Positions 50,415 through 59,407 of a DNA stretch of 64,000 nt are shown piece by piece. The stretch is from NCBI RefSeq assembly GCF_024169655.1, contig NZ_JALJWV010000001.1, positions 2,609,001 to 2,673,000 of the forward strand, written 5' to 3'. The translations under genes and the position numbers were made by a program. This DNA is from Pseudomonas marginalis (lineage in GTDB: Bacteria; Pseudomonadota; Gammaproteobacteria; Pseudomonadales; Pseudomonadaceae). The notes below the pieces were generated by a model. That model made no database searches. It was not told the origin of the DNA and was given only the letters and a program-made list of their open reading frames with translations. Position 1 is the stretch's first letter; every line of letters begins with the position of its first letter.

Positions 50415-51671
50415 TCAGTAGGTCAGGGCAACACCCAGGCTGCCCAGTGCCTTCCAGTAGTCAGGATAGGTCTTGGCCACGCAGTCCGGGTCCTGAATGC
50501 GGATGCCCGAGACTTTCAGGCCGGCCAACGCGAAGCACATGGCGATGCGGTGGTCGGCGTGGGTGTCAATCAGGGCATTGCTCGCCGTGCCTGCCAATGC
50601 CGGATCGCTGGCCACCAGCAGGTCATCGCCTTCGATGCGGGCCAGGCCTGGGCGGATCTGGTTGAGGCCGTCGTGCAGTGCCTGCACGCGGTCGCATTCC
50701 TTGACGCGCAGGTTGGCCAGTTCGGTGAAGCGCACCGGGGTGCTGTTGAACGCGGCCAGTACGGCGAGCGTCGGGATCGCGTCCTGCATTTGCGAACCCA
50801 CCACCGTGGCTTGCATGTTCGGGAACTGCGCGATCACTGCCTGGGCCTTGGCGTCCGGCTGGGTGAAGTGTTGCGCGGCGACGCCGATATCGATGTGGCC
50901 GCCGGTCAGCACTTCAGCCGCCCACAGGTAGGTGGCGGCGGAGGCGTCCGGTTCGATCAGGTAGTCATGGGCGGTGTAGCCGCTTGGGGCGACGCGCCAA
51001 GTGGTGTCGTCGACCACGTCGACCTGTGCGCCGAATGCACGCATGCAATCAAGGGTCAGGTCCACATAGCCGCGTGCGCCGATGTCCTTGCCGGTCAGCG
51101 CCACTTCAATCGGCGCTTCACCGCAGGCCGCGAGCATCAGCAAGGCCGATACGTATTGGCTGGACAAACCGCCGTCGATTTCAAAGCGCTTGGCCTGGAC
51201 CTTGCCCGTGCCATGCACGGTGACTGGCGGGCAACCGGTCGGGCTGTCGACCTGGATGCCGTTCTGGCCGAGGGTGGCGAGCAGCGGGCCGATCGGGCGT
51301 TTGCGCATGTACTCGTCGCCGTCCAGCACCACGGTGCCTTGCACAGTGGCCACGGCGGCAGTGAGGAAACGCATCGCGGTGCCGGCGTTGCCGAGGAACA
51401 ACGGCTGCGCGGGCAATTGCAGCTTGCCTTGGCCCGTGACCACGAAGGTGGTGTCGTCCGGCTCATCGATGGTTACGCCCATCTGGCGCAGGGCCACCGA
51501 CATATGCCGGGTGTCATCGCTCTTCAACGCGCCGCTGAGGCGGCTGGTGCCCTTGGCCAGGGCCGCGAGCAACAGGGCGCGGTTGGTAATGGATTTGGAG
51601 CCGGGGGGCGCGACCTTGCCATTGAGGGGGAAGTTGGGCGGTGTAACGGTCACGGTTTTCTGCGAACTCAA
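50415..51671 (-). CDS. aroA: Stand-alone EPSP synthase
   Basis: A 418-residue 5-enolpyruvylshikimate-3-phosphate synthase (shikimate pathway, target of glyphosate). PGSKSITNRALLLAALA holds the phosphoenolpyruvate and shikimate contacts K26, S27 and R31; LGNAGTAMRF holds the loop lining the glyphosate site. E. coli P101 corresponds to F102 here. In many pseudomonads the main AroA is fused to prephenate dehydrogenase, so this may be a second copy. The start is a TTG at 51671 with AGGAG 9 bases upstream; no ATG fits. Confidence 0.9.
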   Translation of the reverse strand: MSSQKTVTVTPPNFPLNGKVAPPGSKSITNRALLLAALAKGTSRLSGALKSDDTRHMSVALRQMGVTIDEPDDTTFVVTGQGKLQLPAQPLFLGNAGTAMRFLTAAVATVQGTVVLDGDEYMRKRPIGPLLATLGQNGIQVDSPTGCPPVTVHGTGKVQAKRFEIDGGLSSQYVSALLMLAACGEAPIEVALTGKDIGARGYVDLTLDCMRAFGAQVDVVDDTTWRVAPSGYTAHDYLIEPDASAATYLWAAEVLTGGHIDIGVAAQHFTQPDAKAQAVIAQFPNMQATVVGSQMQDAIPTLAVLAAFNSTPVRFTELANLRVKECDRVQALHDGLNQIRPGLARIEGDDLLVASDPALAGTASNALIDTHADHRIAMCFALAGLKVSGIRIQDPDCVAKTYPDYWKALGSLGVALTY

Positions 51672-51762
51672 GGTACAAGGCTCCTGATTCAAGGCAAGGT
51701 GGTACGGAGTGGCCGACGGGCGGACCCGAATAATCGGGCATATACGCCAGGCTTGTCGAGGC

Positions 51763-52317
51763 TTAGCGCTTGGCGAGCCAGTAATCATGCAGCGCGCGCG
51801 CCGCCGGTTCGATTTCGCTGACGCGCTGCTGATGCGCCTGCACGTCGAGGTCTGCTGGCAATTCGAAGTTGTCCTGTTCGGCGCACCAGGAGATTTTCTC
51901 CAACTGTGCGGCCTGTTCGACGGGCAGTTCAGGCCAGTTGCCGATCGCGGCGCCACGGATATAGCCAAAGCACCATTCTTCAGCGAGGGTCAGGGTCTGG
52001 CCCTGATGTTCGGTGTCGTCGAAGCGCGCCCGGAAACCCTCGGCATCGGTGGCCAGTTGCGCGGCACGGCTGTTCATATGGCGAACGCACAGTTCGAGGA
52101 ACTGTTTGGCCTCCTCGGCACTTTCCCACTGCGGGTTCTGCCCACCCCAGATGGCCGGGAACCACTCGGCGATATCCACTTGTGCCGGGCTGGACACCAG
52201 TGCGCAGAAGTAGCCGTCGAGTTCGGCGAGGTTCAGCACCGAGTGGTCGTCACCGTACTTGAGCAGGGTTTCTTCGATCAGGTCGAAATCGGCGGGGGCC
52301 AGAGGTTGGGTGAGCAT
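51763..52317 (-). CDS. YecA/YgfB (UPF0149) family protein
   Basis: A 184-residue acidic helical protein of the UPF0149 family (LAELDGYFCALVSSP and WCFGYIRGA are the family motifs). It lacks the C-terminal SEC-C zinc motif found in E. coli YecA. Function unknown. AAAGGA lies 8-13 bases before the ATG. An 8-bp perfect hairpin GCCGCTGC/GCAGCGGC (52342-52358) stands just before it. It is encoded 91 bases before aroA in the same direction. Confidence 0.82.
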   Translation of the reverse strand: MLTQPLAPADFDLIEETLLKYGDDHSVLNLAELDGYFCALVSSPAQVDIAEWFPAIWGGQNPQWESAEEAKQFLELCVRHMNSRAAQLATDAEGFRARFDDTEHQGQTLTLAEEWCFGYIRGAAIGNWPELPVEQAAQLEKISWCAEQDNFELPADLDVQAHQQRVSEIEPAARALHDYWLAKR

Positions 52318-52520
52318 GGGCGTATCCTTTAAACGTCGAGCGCCGCTGCGGCAGCGGCTTAAAGCGCGAAGGATGGCGCCTGAAGCGGTTTTTATCCAGC
52401 GTTTTCAAGGCTGGCACCACGTCGTGGAGGATTGTTGCCAGTCCCGTTTTTGGCTGATGCGCCGTTGCTCACCCTTGTTATAGTTCGGGCCTTATCACTC
52501 TCCAGTCAGGGATCACTGCC

Positions 52521-53333
52521 ATGTCCGAATACCAAGCCTTCGTCGTCGAACTCATTGGCAGCGTTGCCCATGTGCAGATCAATCGGCCGGAGAAGATCAA
52601 CGCGATGAACGCGGCGTTCTGGACCGAGATCATCGATATCTTCCAGTGGGTCGACGACACCGACGCCGTGCGTGCCGTGGTACTCAGCGGTGCCGGCAAG
52701 CATTTCTCGTCCGGCATCGACCTGATGATGCTGGCCTCGGTGGCCAACGATTTCGGTAAGGACGTGGGCCGCAACGCACGCTTGCTGCGGCGCAAGATCC
52801 TCGAACTGCAAGCCTCGTTCAACGCCGTCGACAACTGCCGCAAGCCGGTGCTGGCGGCGATCCAGGGCTACTGCATCGGCGGCGCCATCGACCTGATCAG
52901 CGCCTGCGACATGCGCTACGCCGCCGAAGACGCACAGTTCTCCATCAAGGAAGTCGACATCGGCATGGCCGCCGACGTCGGCACCCTGCAGCGCCTGCCG
53001 CGCATCATCGGCGATGGCATGCTGCGCGAGCTGGCCTACACCGGCCGCCAGTTCGGCGCCGAGCAAGCGCGCAGCATCGGCCTGGTCAATCGCGTGTACC
53101 CCGATCAGGAAAGCCTGTTGGCCGGGGTACTGGAAATCGCCCAGGAAATCGCCGCCAAGTCGCCGATTGCCGTGACCGGCACCAAGGCCATGATCAGCTA
53201 CATGCGTGACCATACAGTCAATGATGGTTTGGAATACGTTGCCACCTGGAACGCGGCTATGTTGCAATCCAACGACCTGCGCGTGGCCATCGCGGCCCAT
53301 ATGAGCAAGCAGAAACCCGAATTCGTGGATTGA
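52521..53333 (+). CDS. Crotonase, probable dienoyl-CoA isomerase
   Basis: A 270-residue crotonase-fold enzyme. HFSSGIDL and [10 protein letters not shown] form the oxyanion hole, and [20 protein letters not shown] carries the glutamate and aspartate typical of delta3,5-delta2,4-dienoyl-CoA isomerase rather than plain enoyl-CoA hydratase. It would act in beta-oxidation of unsaturated fatty acids. The start at 52521 follows a weak GGGAT site. It is 5 bases before nudC and may be cotranscribed with it. Confidence 0.87.
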   Translation: MSEYQAFVVELIGSVAHVQINRPEKINAMNAAFWTEIIDIFQWVDDTDAVRAVVLSGAGKHFSSGIDLMMLASVANDFGKDVGRNARLLRRKILELQASFNAVDNCRKPVLAAIQGYCIGGAIDLISACDMRYAAEDAQFSIKEVDIGMAADVGTLQRLPRIIGDGMLRELAYTGRQFGAEQARSIGLVNRVYPDQESLLAGVLEIAQEIAAKSPIAVTGTKAMISYMRDHTVNDGLEYVATWNAAMLQSNDLRVAIAAHMSKQKPEFVD

Positions 53334-53338
53334 CTGAC

Positions 53339-54172
53339 ATGACCCCAGGCTGGATTACCACCACACTGCTGGACAACCAAACCCCCGGCGGCTGGGCCGT
53401 CGCCCGTAGCCGCGAGGGCTTTTTACACGACGGCAATGGCCCGCTGTTCCCGCGCGAATGGCTCAAGCGCCAGGACCTGTCGGTGTTCGCCGAACACGGC
53501 ATTGGCCATCTCGACGGCGAGCCGGTGTACCTGCTGGAACTCAACGCCGCCAGCGCCGTGCCTGGTTGCAGTTGGCAAGGCCTGCGCGGTTTTCTGCTGC
53601 AAGGTGATCACACCGTGTACAAAGTGCTGGGCTACGCCGCGCAGATCGGCACCTGGGCGCGGGAGCATCGTTTTTGTGGCAGTTGCGGCCAGGCCATGGT
53701 CCAGGTGCCCCGGGAGCGGGCGATGTTCTGCGAGGCCTGTGACTTGCGCAGCTACCCGCGCATCTCGCCGAGCATGATTGTGCTGGTGACCCGTGGCGAT
53801 GAGGTCCTGCTGGCGCGTTCGCCGCGCTTTGTCCCCGGGGTCTACAGCACGCTGGCGGGGTTTGCCGAGCCGGGCGAATCGGCCGAAGACTGCCTGATCC
53901 GCGAGGTGCGCGAAGAAGTGCAGGTAGAGGTCAGGAATATCCAGTACATGGGCAGCCAGTGCTGGCCGTTTCCGCATTCGATGATGCTGGGTTTCCATGC
54001 CGAGTACGCCGGTGGCGATATCGTGCCCCAGGCCGATGAGATCGAGGACGCGCAGTGGTTCAACATCCACGACCTGCCGCCGTTGCCGGCGTCACGCTCG
54101 ATTGCGCGTTACCTGATCGACCTCTACGTGGCCCGCCGCTTAGGCCACGCTGAACCAGTGTTGCCAGGCTAG
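53339..54172 (+). CDS. nudC: NADH pyrophosphatase
   Basis: A 277-residue Nudix hydrolase that cleaves NAD(H) and can remove NAD caps from RNA. A four-cysteine zinc ribbon (FCGSCG..FCEAC) precedes the Nudix box [20 protein letters not shown]. The specificity motif SQPWPFPxS reads SQCWPFPHS here, one proline replaced by cysteine. The ATG at 53339 is 5 bases after the crotonase stop; the gene's last 33 bases overlap the convergent permease gene tail to tail. Confidence 0.93.
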   Translation: MTPGWITTTLLDNQTPGGWAVARSREGFLHDGNGPLFPREWLKRQDLSVFAEHGIGHLDGEPVYLLELNAASAVPGCSWQGLRGFLLQGDHTVYKVLGYAAQIGTWAREHRFCGSCGQAMVQVPRERAMFCEACDLRSYPRISPSMIVLVTRGDEVLLARSPRFVPGVYSTLAGFAEPGESAEDCLIREVREEVQVEVRNIQYMGSQCWPFPHSMMLGFHAEYAGGDIVPQADEIEDAQWFNIHDLPPLPASRSIARYLIDLYVARRLGHAEPVLPG

Positions 54173-54919
54173 GCGCACCGTCAGGCCGAGGACCACGGTG
54201 ATAAACACCGGGCGAATGAACTTGGCGCCGCCGCTGATTGCGCTGCGTGCGCCAAAGAACGCGCCGCCCATCACCGAAACGCCCATGGCCAGCCCGACGA
54301 TCCAGTCCACCGAGCCGTTGATGATAAACACCGACAGCGCCGCCGCGTTGCTGACGAAGTTCATGCTGCGCGCCACGCCGCTGGCTTTGACCAGATCGAT
54401 GGGGTGCAGCAGCATCGTGCTCACCGTCCAGAACGCGCCAGTGCCGGGGCCGGCTACGCCATCGTAGAAGCCCAGGCCGAAGCCTTGGGTGGCTTGCCAT
54501 TTCTTCTTGATCGGAGCGTCGCCCTCCAGCGGCGCCTTGGGCGTACCGCCGAACAACAAATACAGGCCACAACCGAAGACGATCACCGGGAGCATCTTGT
54601 TCAGGGTTTCGGCGGGCAGGTAGTGGGCGACGATGGCGCCGGCCAGGGCGCCGACAAACGTACCGACGATGGCATGTACCCACTGACGCGGGTGAAACAG
54701 CTTGCGCCGGTAGAACGTGAAGCTGGCGGTGGCTGAGCCGAAGGTGGAGCTGAGTTTGTTGGTGCCCAGCACCAGGTGGGGCGGCATGCCGGCCGTGAGC
54801 AGGGCCGGGGTGGTGAGCAAGCCGCCACCGCCGGCGATGGCGTCGATGAAGCCGGCGATGAACGCGACGACGGCCAGGATGCCGAGGGTGGTGAGGTCTA
54901 CGCTGAGTTCGAAGGGCAT
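54140..54919 (-). CDS. TSUP (TauE/SafE) family permease
   Basis: A 259-residue membrane protein with about 7-8 helices and the two family repeats ([34 protein letters not shown]). Family members move sulfite, sulfonates or other organic anions; the substrate here is unknown. Its stop lies inside the nudC coding region (33-base overlap). Stands alone on its strand. Confidence 0.88.
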   Translation of the reverse strand: MPFELSVDLTTLGILAVVAFIAGFIDAIAGGGGLLTTPALLTAGMPPHLVLGTNKLSSTFGSATASFTFYRRKLFHPRQWVHAIVGTFVGALAGAIVAHYLPAETLNKMLPVIVFGCGLYLLFGGTPKAPLEGDAPIKKKWQATQGFGLGFYDGVAGPGTGAFWTVSTMLLHPIDLVKASGVARSMNFVSNAAALSVFIINGSVDWIVGLAMGVSVMGGAFFGARSAISGGAKFIRPVFITVVLGLTVRLAWQHWFSVA

Positions 54920-54992
54920 TTGGCAGGGCTTATAGTTGGCAGGGCGCTATGCGAGAGGCCGCCATCTTACCTGCCTGATGTACGCAGCTCCA

Positions 54993-55020
54993 AATGTGGG
55001 AGGGGGCTTGCTCCCACATT
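54993..55020. repeat. REP-type hairpin
   Basis: AATGTGGGAGGGGGCTTGCT.. (28 bases) folds as AATGTGGGAG with CTCCCACATT around GGGGCTTG. Single REP element, related to the copies at 7848 and 57204, lying between the TSUP and phosphatidylcholine synthase genes. Confidence 0.75.
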
Positions 55021-55038
55021 CAAACAGTGCCGGCCTGG

Positions 55039-55755
55039 CTATTTGTGGGTGCCCAGCCACTCCAGCGCGGTGCGCCAGATGCAGATCCCGAGGAAGTACG
55101 CCGACATCAGCGACCACAACCCAAACGTCCACGGGTTGGTGTTCGGGTAATCCACCACCATCAAAAAGCTGCACAGCAACCAGATCGTGGTCACCGCGAT
55201 GTTGATCGGCATGAAGCGCTTGACCCGGAACGGGTGCAGGAACTTCATCGGCGTCACGGTCAGCAGCGCCAGGCCAATCACCGTCAGCAACGTCACCCAC
55301 GCGGCGGGCTGGATGATATACACGCAGAGGGCAACCACGTTCCAGGCGGCGGGGAAGCCGACGAAGTAGTTGTCCTTGCTTTTCATGTTCACGTTGCAGA
55401 AACAGAACAGCGACGACACCAAAATCACCGACACCGTGAACAGGTGGGTAAAGTCCGGCAGGTCGATATAGCGGTAGATAAACAGTGCCGGAATAAACAC
55501 GTAGGTCAGGTAATCGATCACCAGGTCCAGCACCGAGCCGTCAAAGCTAGGCAGCACCGTGCTGACATTCACGCGGCGGGCCAGGGAACCGTCGACGCCA
55601 TCGACCACCAACGCCAGGCCCAGCCACAGCAGGCACGCCTTGGGCGAATTTTCCAGCAGCGCCAGTGTGGCGAGGAAGGCCAATACCACACCGGTGGCAG
55701 TAAAGCCGTGGGCGCCCCAGGCTTTCAGTCTGGCTACATGCAGGGTCGATATCAC
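55039..55755 (-). CDS. pcs: Phosphatidylcholine synthase
   Basis: A 238-residue membrane enzyme of the CDP-alcohol phosphatidyltransferase superfamily that condenses CDP-diacylglycerol with choline. The metal-binding signature reads DGVDGSLARRV..DGSVLDLVIDY, and about seven hydrophobic helices are visible. The start is a GTG at 55755 with GGAG about 10 bases upstream. Phosphatidylcholine synthesis by this route is known in host-associated bacteria, including Pseudomonas. Monocistronic as far as visible. Confidence 0.9.
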   Translation of the reverse strand: MISTLHVARLKAWGAHGFTATGVVLAFLATLALLENSPKACLLWLGLALVVDGVDGSLARRVNVSTVLPSFDGSVLDLVIDYLTYVFIPALFIYRYIDLPDFTHLFTVSVILVSSLFCFCNVNMKSKDNYFVGFPAAWNVVALCVYIIQPAAWVTLLTVIGLALLTVTPMKFLHPFRVKRFMPINIAVTTIWLLCSFLMVVDYPNTNPWTFGLWSLMSAYFLGICIWRTALEWLGTHK

Positions 55756-55903
55756 GGGCGGTTCTCCAAAGGGTGAAACGGGGCAGCCGACGCTGTGACA
55801 GCGTCGAGTCTGGCCAGGGAATGCAGGTATCGACCGGGAAGGGGGGGATAAGGTTCACCACCCCGGTAATTGCTTAGCGTAGCAAGCGTGGGAAGTTTCG
55901 GCA

Positions 55904-56830
55904 TCAGCCCTGGCGGAATACCAAGGCTTTCAAGCCACTTTGCCGATCGATATCCGGGAATTCCGGCGGGTTTTCCAGCCGTTCGACAAAGCGCAGGCCC
56001 GGTGCTTCGCGGGTGACGCCGTCGATCAGGAAGTCCTCGCCAAACGCCGGGTCATTCATGCACGCCAGCACCGTGCCTTGTGGCGTGAGCAACTCCGGCA
56101 GGCGGCGCAGCACGCGCTGGTAATCCTTGGTCAGCAGGAAACTGCCTTTCTGGAAGGACGGCGGATCGATGATCACCAGATCATAAGGGCCGTTGTGGAT
56201 GACCTTGGCCCAGGACTTGAACAAATCATGGCCAAGAAAGGTCACGCTGCTCAGATCATGACCATTCAGGCGATGGTTGTCGCGACCGCGGCTCAGGGCA
56301 CCGCGGGCCATGTCCAGGTTCACCACATGCTCGGCGCCGCCTTCGATGGCCGCCACGGAAAAACCACAGGTGTAGGCGAACAGGTTGAGTACCCGCAGCC
56401 CGTTGGCCTGTTCGCGCACCCAGTTGCGGCCGTAGCGCATGTCGAGAAACAGCCCGCTGTTCTGTTTTTTACCGAGGTCGATCAGGTAGCGCAGGCCGCC
56501 TTCGGTAATGGTCAGCTCATCGATGGCGTCGCCCACCAGCCACTCGGTGGTGCTTTGCGGCAGGTAGCGGTGTTGCAGGGCGACCGTGTGGGCGCCGTAC
56601 TGCGCCCATTCGAACTGAACCAGCAGCTGTTTCAGCGCTTCCAGTTGCGTTGCTTCCGGTTCCTTGAACAGCGCGACCAGCACCACGCCCTGCAACCAGT
56701 CCACGGTCAGTTGCTCTAGGCCCGGCCAGCAACGGCCGCGCCCGTGGAACAGGCGCCGGGTTTCAGTCGGTGCGTTGGCCAGGGCGGTCAGCAGGTGGGC
56801 GTGCAGTGTGGCGAGGGCGTCTGGGTTCAT
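55904..56830 (-). CDS. SAM-dependent methyltransferase (RlmI/RlmK-like)
   Basis: A 308-residue class I methyltransferase. The SAM motif is VLNLFAYTCGFSVAAI and motif IV is IIDPPSF, close to rRNA m5C/m2G methyltransferases of the RlmI/RlmK type, but without the PUA domain of RlmI. The target nucleotide is not deducible. The ATG at 56830 is chosen; longer frames have no better ribosome site. Confidence 0.8.
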   Translation of the reverse strand: MNPDALATLHAHLLTALANAPTETRRLFHGRGRCWPGLEQLTVDWLQGVVLVALFKEPEATQLEALKQLLVQFEWAQYGAHTVALQHRYLPQSTTEWLVGDAIDELTITEGGLRYLIDLGKKQNSGLFLDMRYGRNWVREQANGLRVLNLFAYTCGFSVAAIEGGAEHVVNLDMARGALSRGRDNHRLNGHDLSSVTFLGHDLFKSWAKVIHNGPYDLVIIDPPSFQKGSFLLTKDYQRVLRRLPELLTPQGTVLACMNDPAFGEDFLIDGVTREAPGLRFVERLENPPEFPDIDRQSGLKALVFRQG

Positions 56831-57020
56831 CGTTGAGCGTCGTTCATTGAGCGGGCGGCATTTTAAACACAATGGCGGGGTTTCGGGGGGGTGGAGCGCA
56901 ACGTGCAGGGAAACGTCTGATTGGCAGTGATTCATGCTCAAAATACGCTTTGTCGCGCCTTGCATCAGGCAAAAAAACCTCAGCCATCGACATAAACTGA
57001 AAAAAAGCCTGGAGGTGCCC

Positions 57021-57199
57021 ATGAATGGTTTTGCGAGTGCAGTGAATCACACCACAACCGATCAGCTCGCTGGTGATCAAGTCGAGCAGGACGAATGGCG
57101 GCACCGACGGCGTTGGCGGAGCAGGGCGGTCTGGATCGGCAGGTATGCCAGCAGGCTATTGAGCGCTATGGCTTACAGGCGGATCGCGCAGCTTCCTGA
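57021..57199 (+). pseudogene. Candidate small gene with a frame break
   Basis: An ATG at 57021 with a strong GGAGG 6 bases upstream opens a frame reading MNGFASAVNHTTTDQLAGDQ, which after about 25 codons turns into Arg/Trp-rich sequence and has no nearby stop. The frame one register away (from 57095) reads TALAEQGGLDRQVCQQAIER and stops at TGA 57197-57199, just before a REP hairpin. Together they would make a plausible ~59-residue protein interrupted by one frameshift. This is the only coding candidate in the 424-base gap 56831-57254. Confidence 0.25.
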
Positions 57200-57203
57200 G
57201 TCT

Positions 57204-57237
57204 AAATGTGGGAGGGGGCAAGCCCCCTCCCACATTT
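57204..57237. repeat. REP-type perfect palindrome
   Basis: AAATGTGGGAGGGGGC (57204-57219) and its exact complement (57222-57237) around a 2-base centre. Same class as the copies at 7848 and 54993. It lies just after the stop of the DUF1289 gene (minus strand) and may end transcription from either side. Confidence 0.85.
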
Positions 57238-57254
57238 TAGGTTTGTGGTGTGTT

Positions 57255-57743
57255 TTAGAGCGTGGCGATCAGGGCTGGCCCAAAGGCCTCTTTCAAGAAC
57301 ACGGGGGAGATATACCGCTGGTAATGCGCCTCGGACAGCAGGAAAAACTCGCGGTCAATCCCATCGCGCAAATCCGCCAGGCTGTGCTCGCGAAACTCCG
57401 GCAGCAGCACCAGGCCATACGCATCCAGCTTGGAAATCACCCGCGCACCCCGGGCAATCAACTGGTAGGCCCAGCAATACGGCGACTGGTGCGGCATAAA
57501 GCGAATCTTGCGGCTTTCCAGTTGCTGGCGCAGGCGCTGTGGGTCGAACACGTCCAGCTTGGAGGCCATCACCTGCACCAGCAGTTGCTCAAGGCGCAAC
57601 CACACGGCGTGCTTTTCCTCTGTGTTGTAGCCATTCCACTGGATGACTTCATGGTGATAACGCTTGCACCCGCGGCAGACCAAGTCACCGTAAACGGTGG
57701 AGCACAGGCCGACGCAGGGGGTCTTGATGGTTTGATTGGGCAT
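57255..57743 (-). CDS. DUF1289 domain protein
   Basis: A 162-residue protein with the N-terminal DUF1289 cysteine motif (CVGLCSTVYGDLVCRGCKR), a likely metal or Fe-S site, followed by a helical region not found in the short members of the family. Function unknown. The start at 57743 (MPNQTIKTPCVG) lacks a strong ribosome site. It lies downstream of nrdB but beyond the nrdB terminator. Confidence 0.78.
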   Translation of the reverse strand: MPNQTIKTPCVGLCSTVYGDLVCRGCKRYHHEVIQWNGYNTEEKHAVWLRLEQLLVQVMASKLDVFDPQRLRQQLESRKIRFMPHQSPYCWAYQLIARGARVISKLDAYGLVLLPEFREHSLADLRDGIDREFFLLSEAHYQRYISPVFLKEAFGPALIATL

Positions 57744-57762
57744 AAAAAAACATCGGCAGGTG

Positions 57763-57789
57763 AAACAACACGGCCCCTGAAGGGGCCGT
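57763..57789 (-). terminator. Intrinsic terminator after nrdB
   Basis: Perfect 9-bp stem ACGGCCCCT/AGGGGCCGT (57770-57778 with 57781-57789), 2-base loop, with a T-rich tail in the minus direction (GTTGTTT). A stronger six-T run lies on the plus side, so it could also stop plus-strand transcripts. Confidence 0.75.
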
Positions 57790-57797
57790 TTTTTCAA

Positions 57798-59048
57798 TCA
57801 ATCCCAGCTCAACGCACCGCCAGTCTGATACTCGATCACACGGGTCTCGAAGAAGTTCTTCTCTTTCTTCAAATCCATAATCTCGCTCATCCACGGGAAC
57901 GGGTTGGTCGTCCCTGGATACTCTTCCTTCAAGCCAATCTGCGACAGACGACGGTTAGCGATGAACTTGAGGTAGTCCTCCATCATCGCCGCATTCATGC
58001 CGAGTACACCGCGTGGCATGGTGTCGCGTGCGTATTCGATCTCCAGTTGCGTCCCTTGCAGGATCATCTGGGTCGCTTCTTCCTTCATCTCGGCGTCCCA
58101 CAGGTGTGGGTTTTCGATTTTGATCTGGTTGATCACGTCGATCCCGAAGTTCAGGTGCATCGACTCATCGCGCAGGATGTACTGGAACTGCTCGGCCACG
58201 CCGGTCATTTTGTTGCGGCGGCCCATGGACAGGATCTGGGTGAAGCCGCAGTAGAAGAAGATGCCTTCGAGGACGCAGTAGTAGGCGACCAGGTTGCGCA
58301 GCAGTTCTTTGTCGGTGTCGACGGTGCCGGTTTCGAATTTCGGATCGGAGATGGAGCGCGTGTATTTGAGGCCCCAGGCGGCTTTTTTCGCGACCGATGG
58401 GATCTCGTGGTACATGTTGAAGATCTCGCCTTCATCCATCGCCAGCGATTCGATGCAGTACTGGTAGGCGTGGGTGTGGATCGCTTCTTCGAAGGCCTGG
58501 CGCAGGATGTACTGGCGGCACTCCGGGTTGGTGATCAGGCGGTACACGGCCAGGACCAGGTTGTTGGCGACCAGCGAGTCGGCGGTGGAGAAGAAGCCGA
58601 GGTTGCGCATGACGATGCGGCGTTCGTCGTCGGTCAGGCCATCGGGGTCTTTCCACAGGGCGATGTCGGCGGTCATGTTGACCTCTTGCGGCATCCAGTG
58701 GTTGGCGCAGCCGTCGAGGTATTTCTGCCAGGCCCAGTCGTACTTGAAGGGCACAAGTTGGTTGAGGTCGGCGCGGCAGTTGATCATGCGCTTTTCGTCA
58801 ACGGCGACACGGGCGGAGGCGCCTTCGAGCTCGGCGAGGCCTTCGGCGATGTCGAGTTTGTCGAGAGCGGCCTTGGCGCGGATGATCGCGGCGGAGTCGT
58901 TGGCGGTGACGGCGCGGGCTTCGATGGCAGCGGCGGCGCCGGCACCGTCGAGGCGGTCCATGTTGGCTTCGGTGGCGTGGCCGGCGTTGGCGCCTCTGAT
59001 CACCGCTGCACCGGTGTCTTCGTTGTCGACTTCATCCCAACTCAGCAT
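57798..59048 (-). CDS. nrdB: Ribonucleotide reductase class Ia, beta subunit
   Basis: A 416-residue NrdB that houses the diiron-tyrosyl radical cofactor for making deoxyribonucleotides. Iron-site motifs are visible in [14 protein letters not shown] and [12 protein letters not shown], with the radical tyrosine probably in LVLAVYRLI. The N-terminal ~70 residues are an Ala-rich extension, as in other Pseudomonas NrdB. AGGAG stands 9 bases before the ATG at 59048. nrdA is not in the window; upstream NrdR boxes indicate repression when deoxynucleotides are plentiful. Confidence 0.95.
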   Translation of the reverse strand: MLSWDEVDNEDTGAAVIRGANAGHATEANMDRLDGAGAAAAIEARAVTANDSAAIIRAKAALDKLDIAEGLAELEGASARVAVDEKRMINCRADLNQLVPFKYDWAWQKYLDGCANHWMPQEVNMTADIALWKDPDGLTDDERRIVMRNLGFFSTADSLVANNLVLAVYRLITNPECRQYILRQAFEEAIHTHAYQYCIESLAMDEGEIFNMYHEIPSVAKKAAWGLKYTRSISDPKFETGTVDTDKELLRNLVAYYCVLEGIFFYCGFTQILSMGRRNKMTGVAEQFQYILRDESMHLNFGIDVINQIKIENPHLWDAEMKEEATQMILQGTQLEIEYARDTMPRGVLGMNAAMMEDYLKFIANRRLSQIGLKEEYPGTTNPFPWMSEIMDLKKEKNFFETRVIEYQTGGALSWD

Positions 59049-59166
59049 TGAAATACTCCTTCCTGGTCTGTGCTGACGGCGTGTGACCCCGTCTAAAAAT
59101 AGGTGATTTGCAGGCTTCAAGGCATTGAAATACTGCGCATAGTGTGGTCAGCATTTTACGAGTTCG

Positions 59167-59214
59167 CACACTATGTAGTGGTTGTTTGTTGGTGTTGGCA
59201 CACTATATGGGGTG
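59167..59214 (-). promoter_or_regulatory. Two NrdR boxes upstream of nrdB
   Basis: CACACTATGTAGTGGT (59167-59182) and CACACTATATGGGGTG (59199-59214) both match the NrdR consensus acaCwAtATaTwGtgt. Their starts are 32 bases apart, three helical turns, the spacing normal for cooperative NrdR binding. They lie about 120-165 bases before the nrdB start in a 359-base divergent region. Confidence 0.85.
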
Positions 59215-59349
59215 TGATCAGCATGGTCAACGGACAACGTGTGCGGTTTTAGGTCGCTGCCAGGCGTGCCTTTGGTAACAACGCCTGGGTTCGCTGGCTT
59301 TCGTTGGCCGCATAAACACCCAGTTGAAAAGATCATGGTGTCTCGTCGC

Positions 59350-59372
59350 GATATTAATTAGAATTAATCTCA
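59350..59372 (+). promoter_or_regulatory. Probable Fur box upstream of fecI
   Basis: GATATTAATTAGAATTAATCTC contains a 7-bp inverted repeat ATTAATT/AATTAAT around AG, an AT-rich dyad like Fur sites. It is 36-58 bases before the FecI-type start, where iron-dependent repression of such sigma factors normally acts. Exact match to the 19-bp consensus is only partial. Confidence 0.55.
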
Positions 59373-59407
59373 TTTGAGACTCAATCGCGCTGCGCAGGTT
59401 GCTTGCC

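Noticed and set aside
49592..51968. Long N-terminal extension of AroA to 51968
   Set aside because: The extension is antisense to the YecA-like gene; the TTG at 51671 has an AGGAG site and gives the normal AroA N-terminus.
56934..59051. 705-codon plus-strand frame opposite nrdB and the DUF1289 gene
   Set aside because: It runs antisense through two recognisable genes, a terminator and a REP palindrome. Only its first ~60 codons lie in non-coding DNA and are treated separately as a small candidate.
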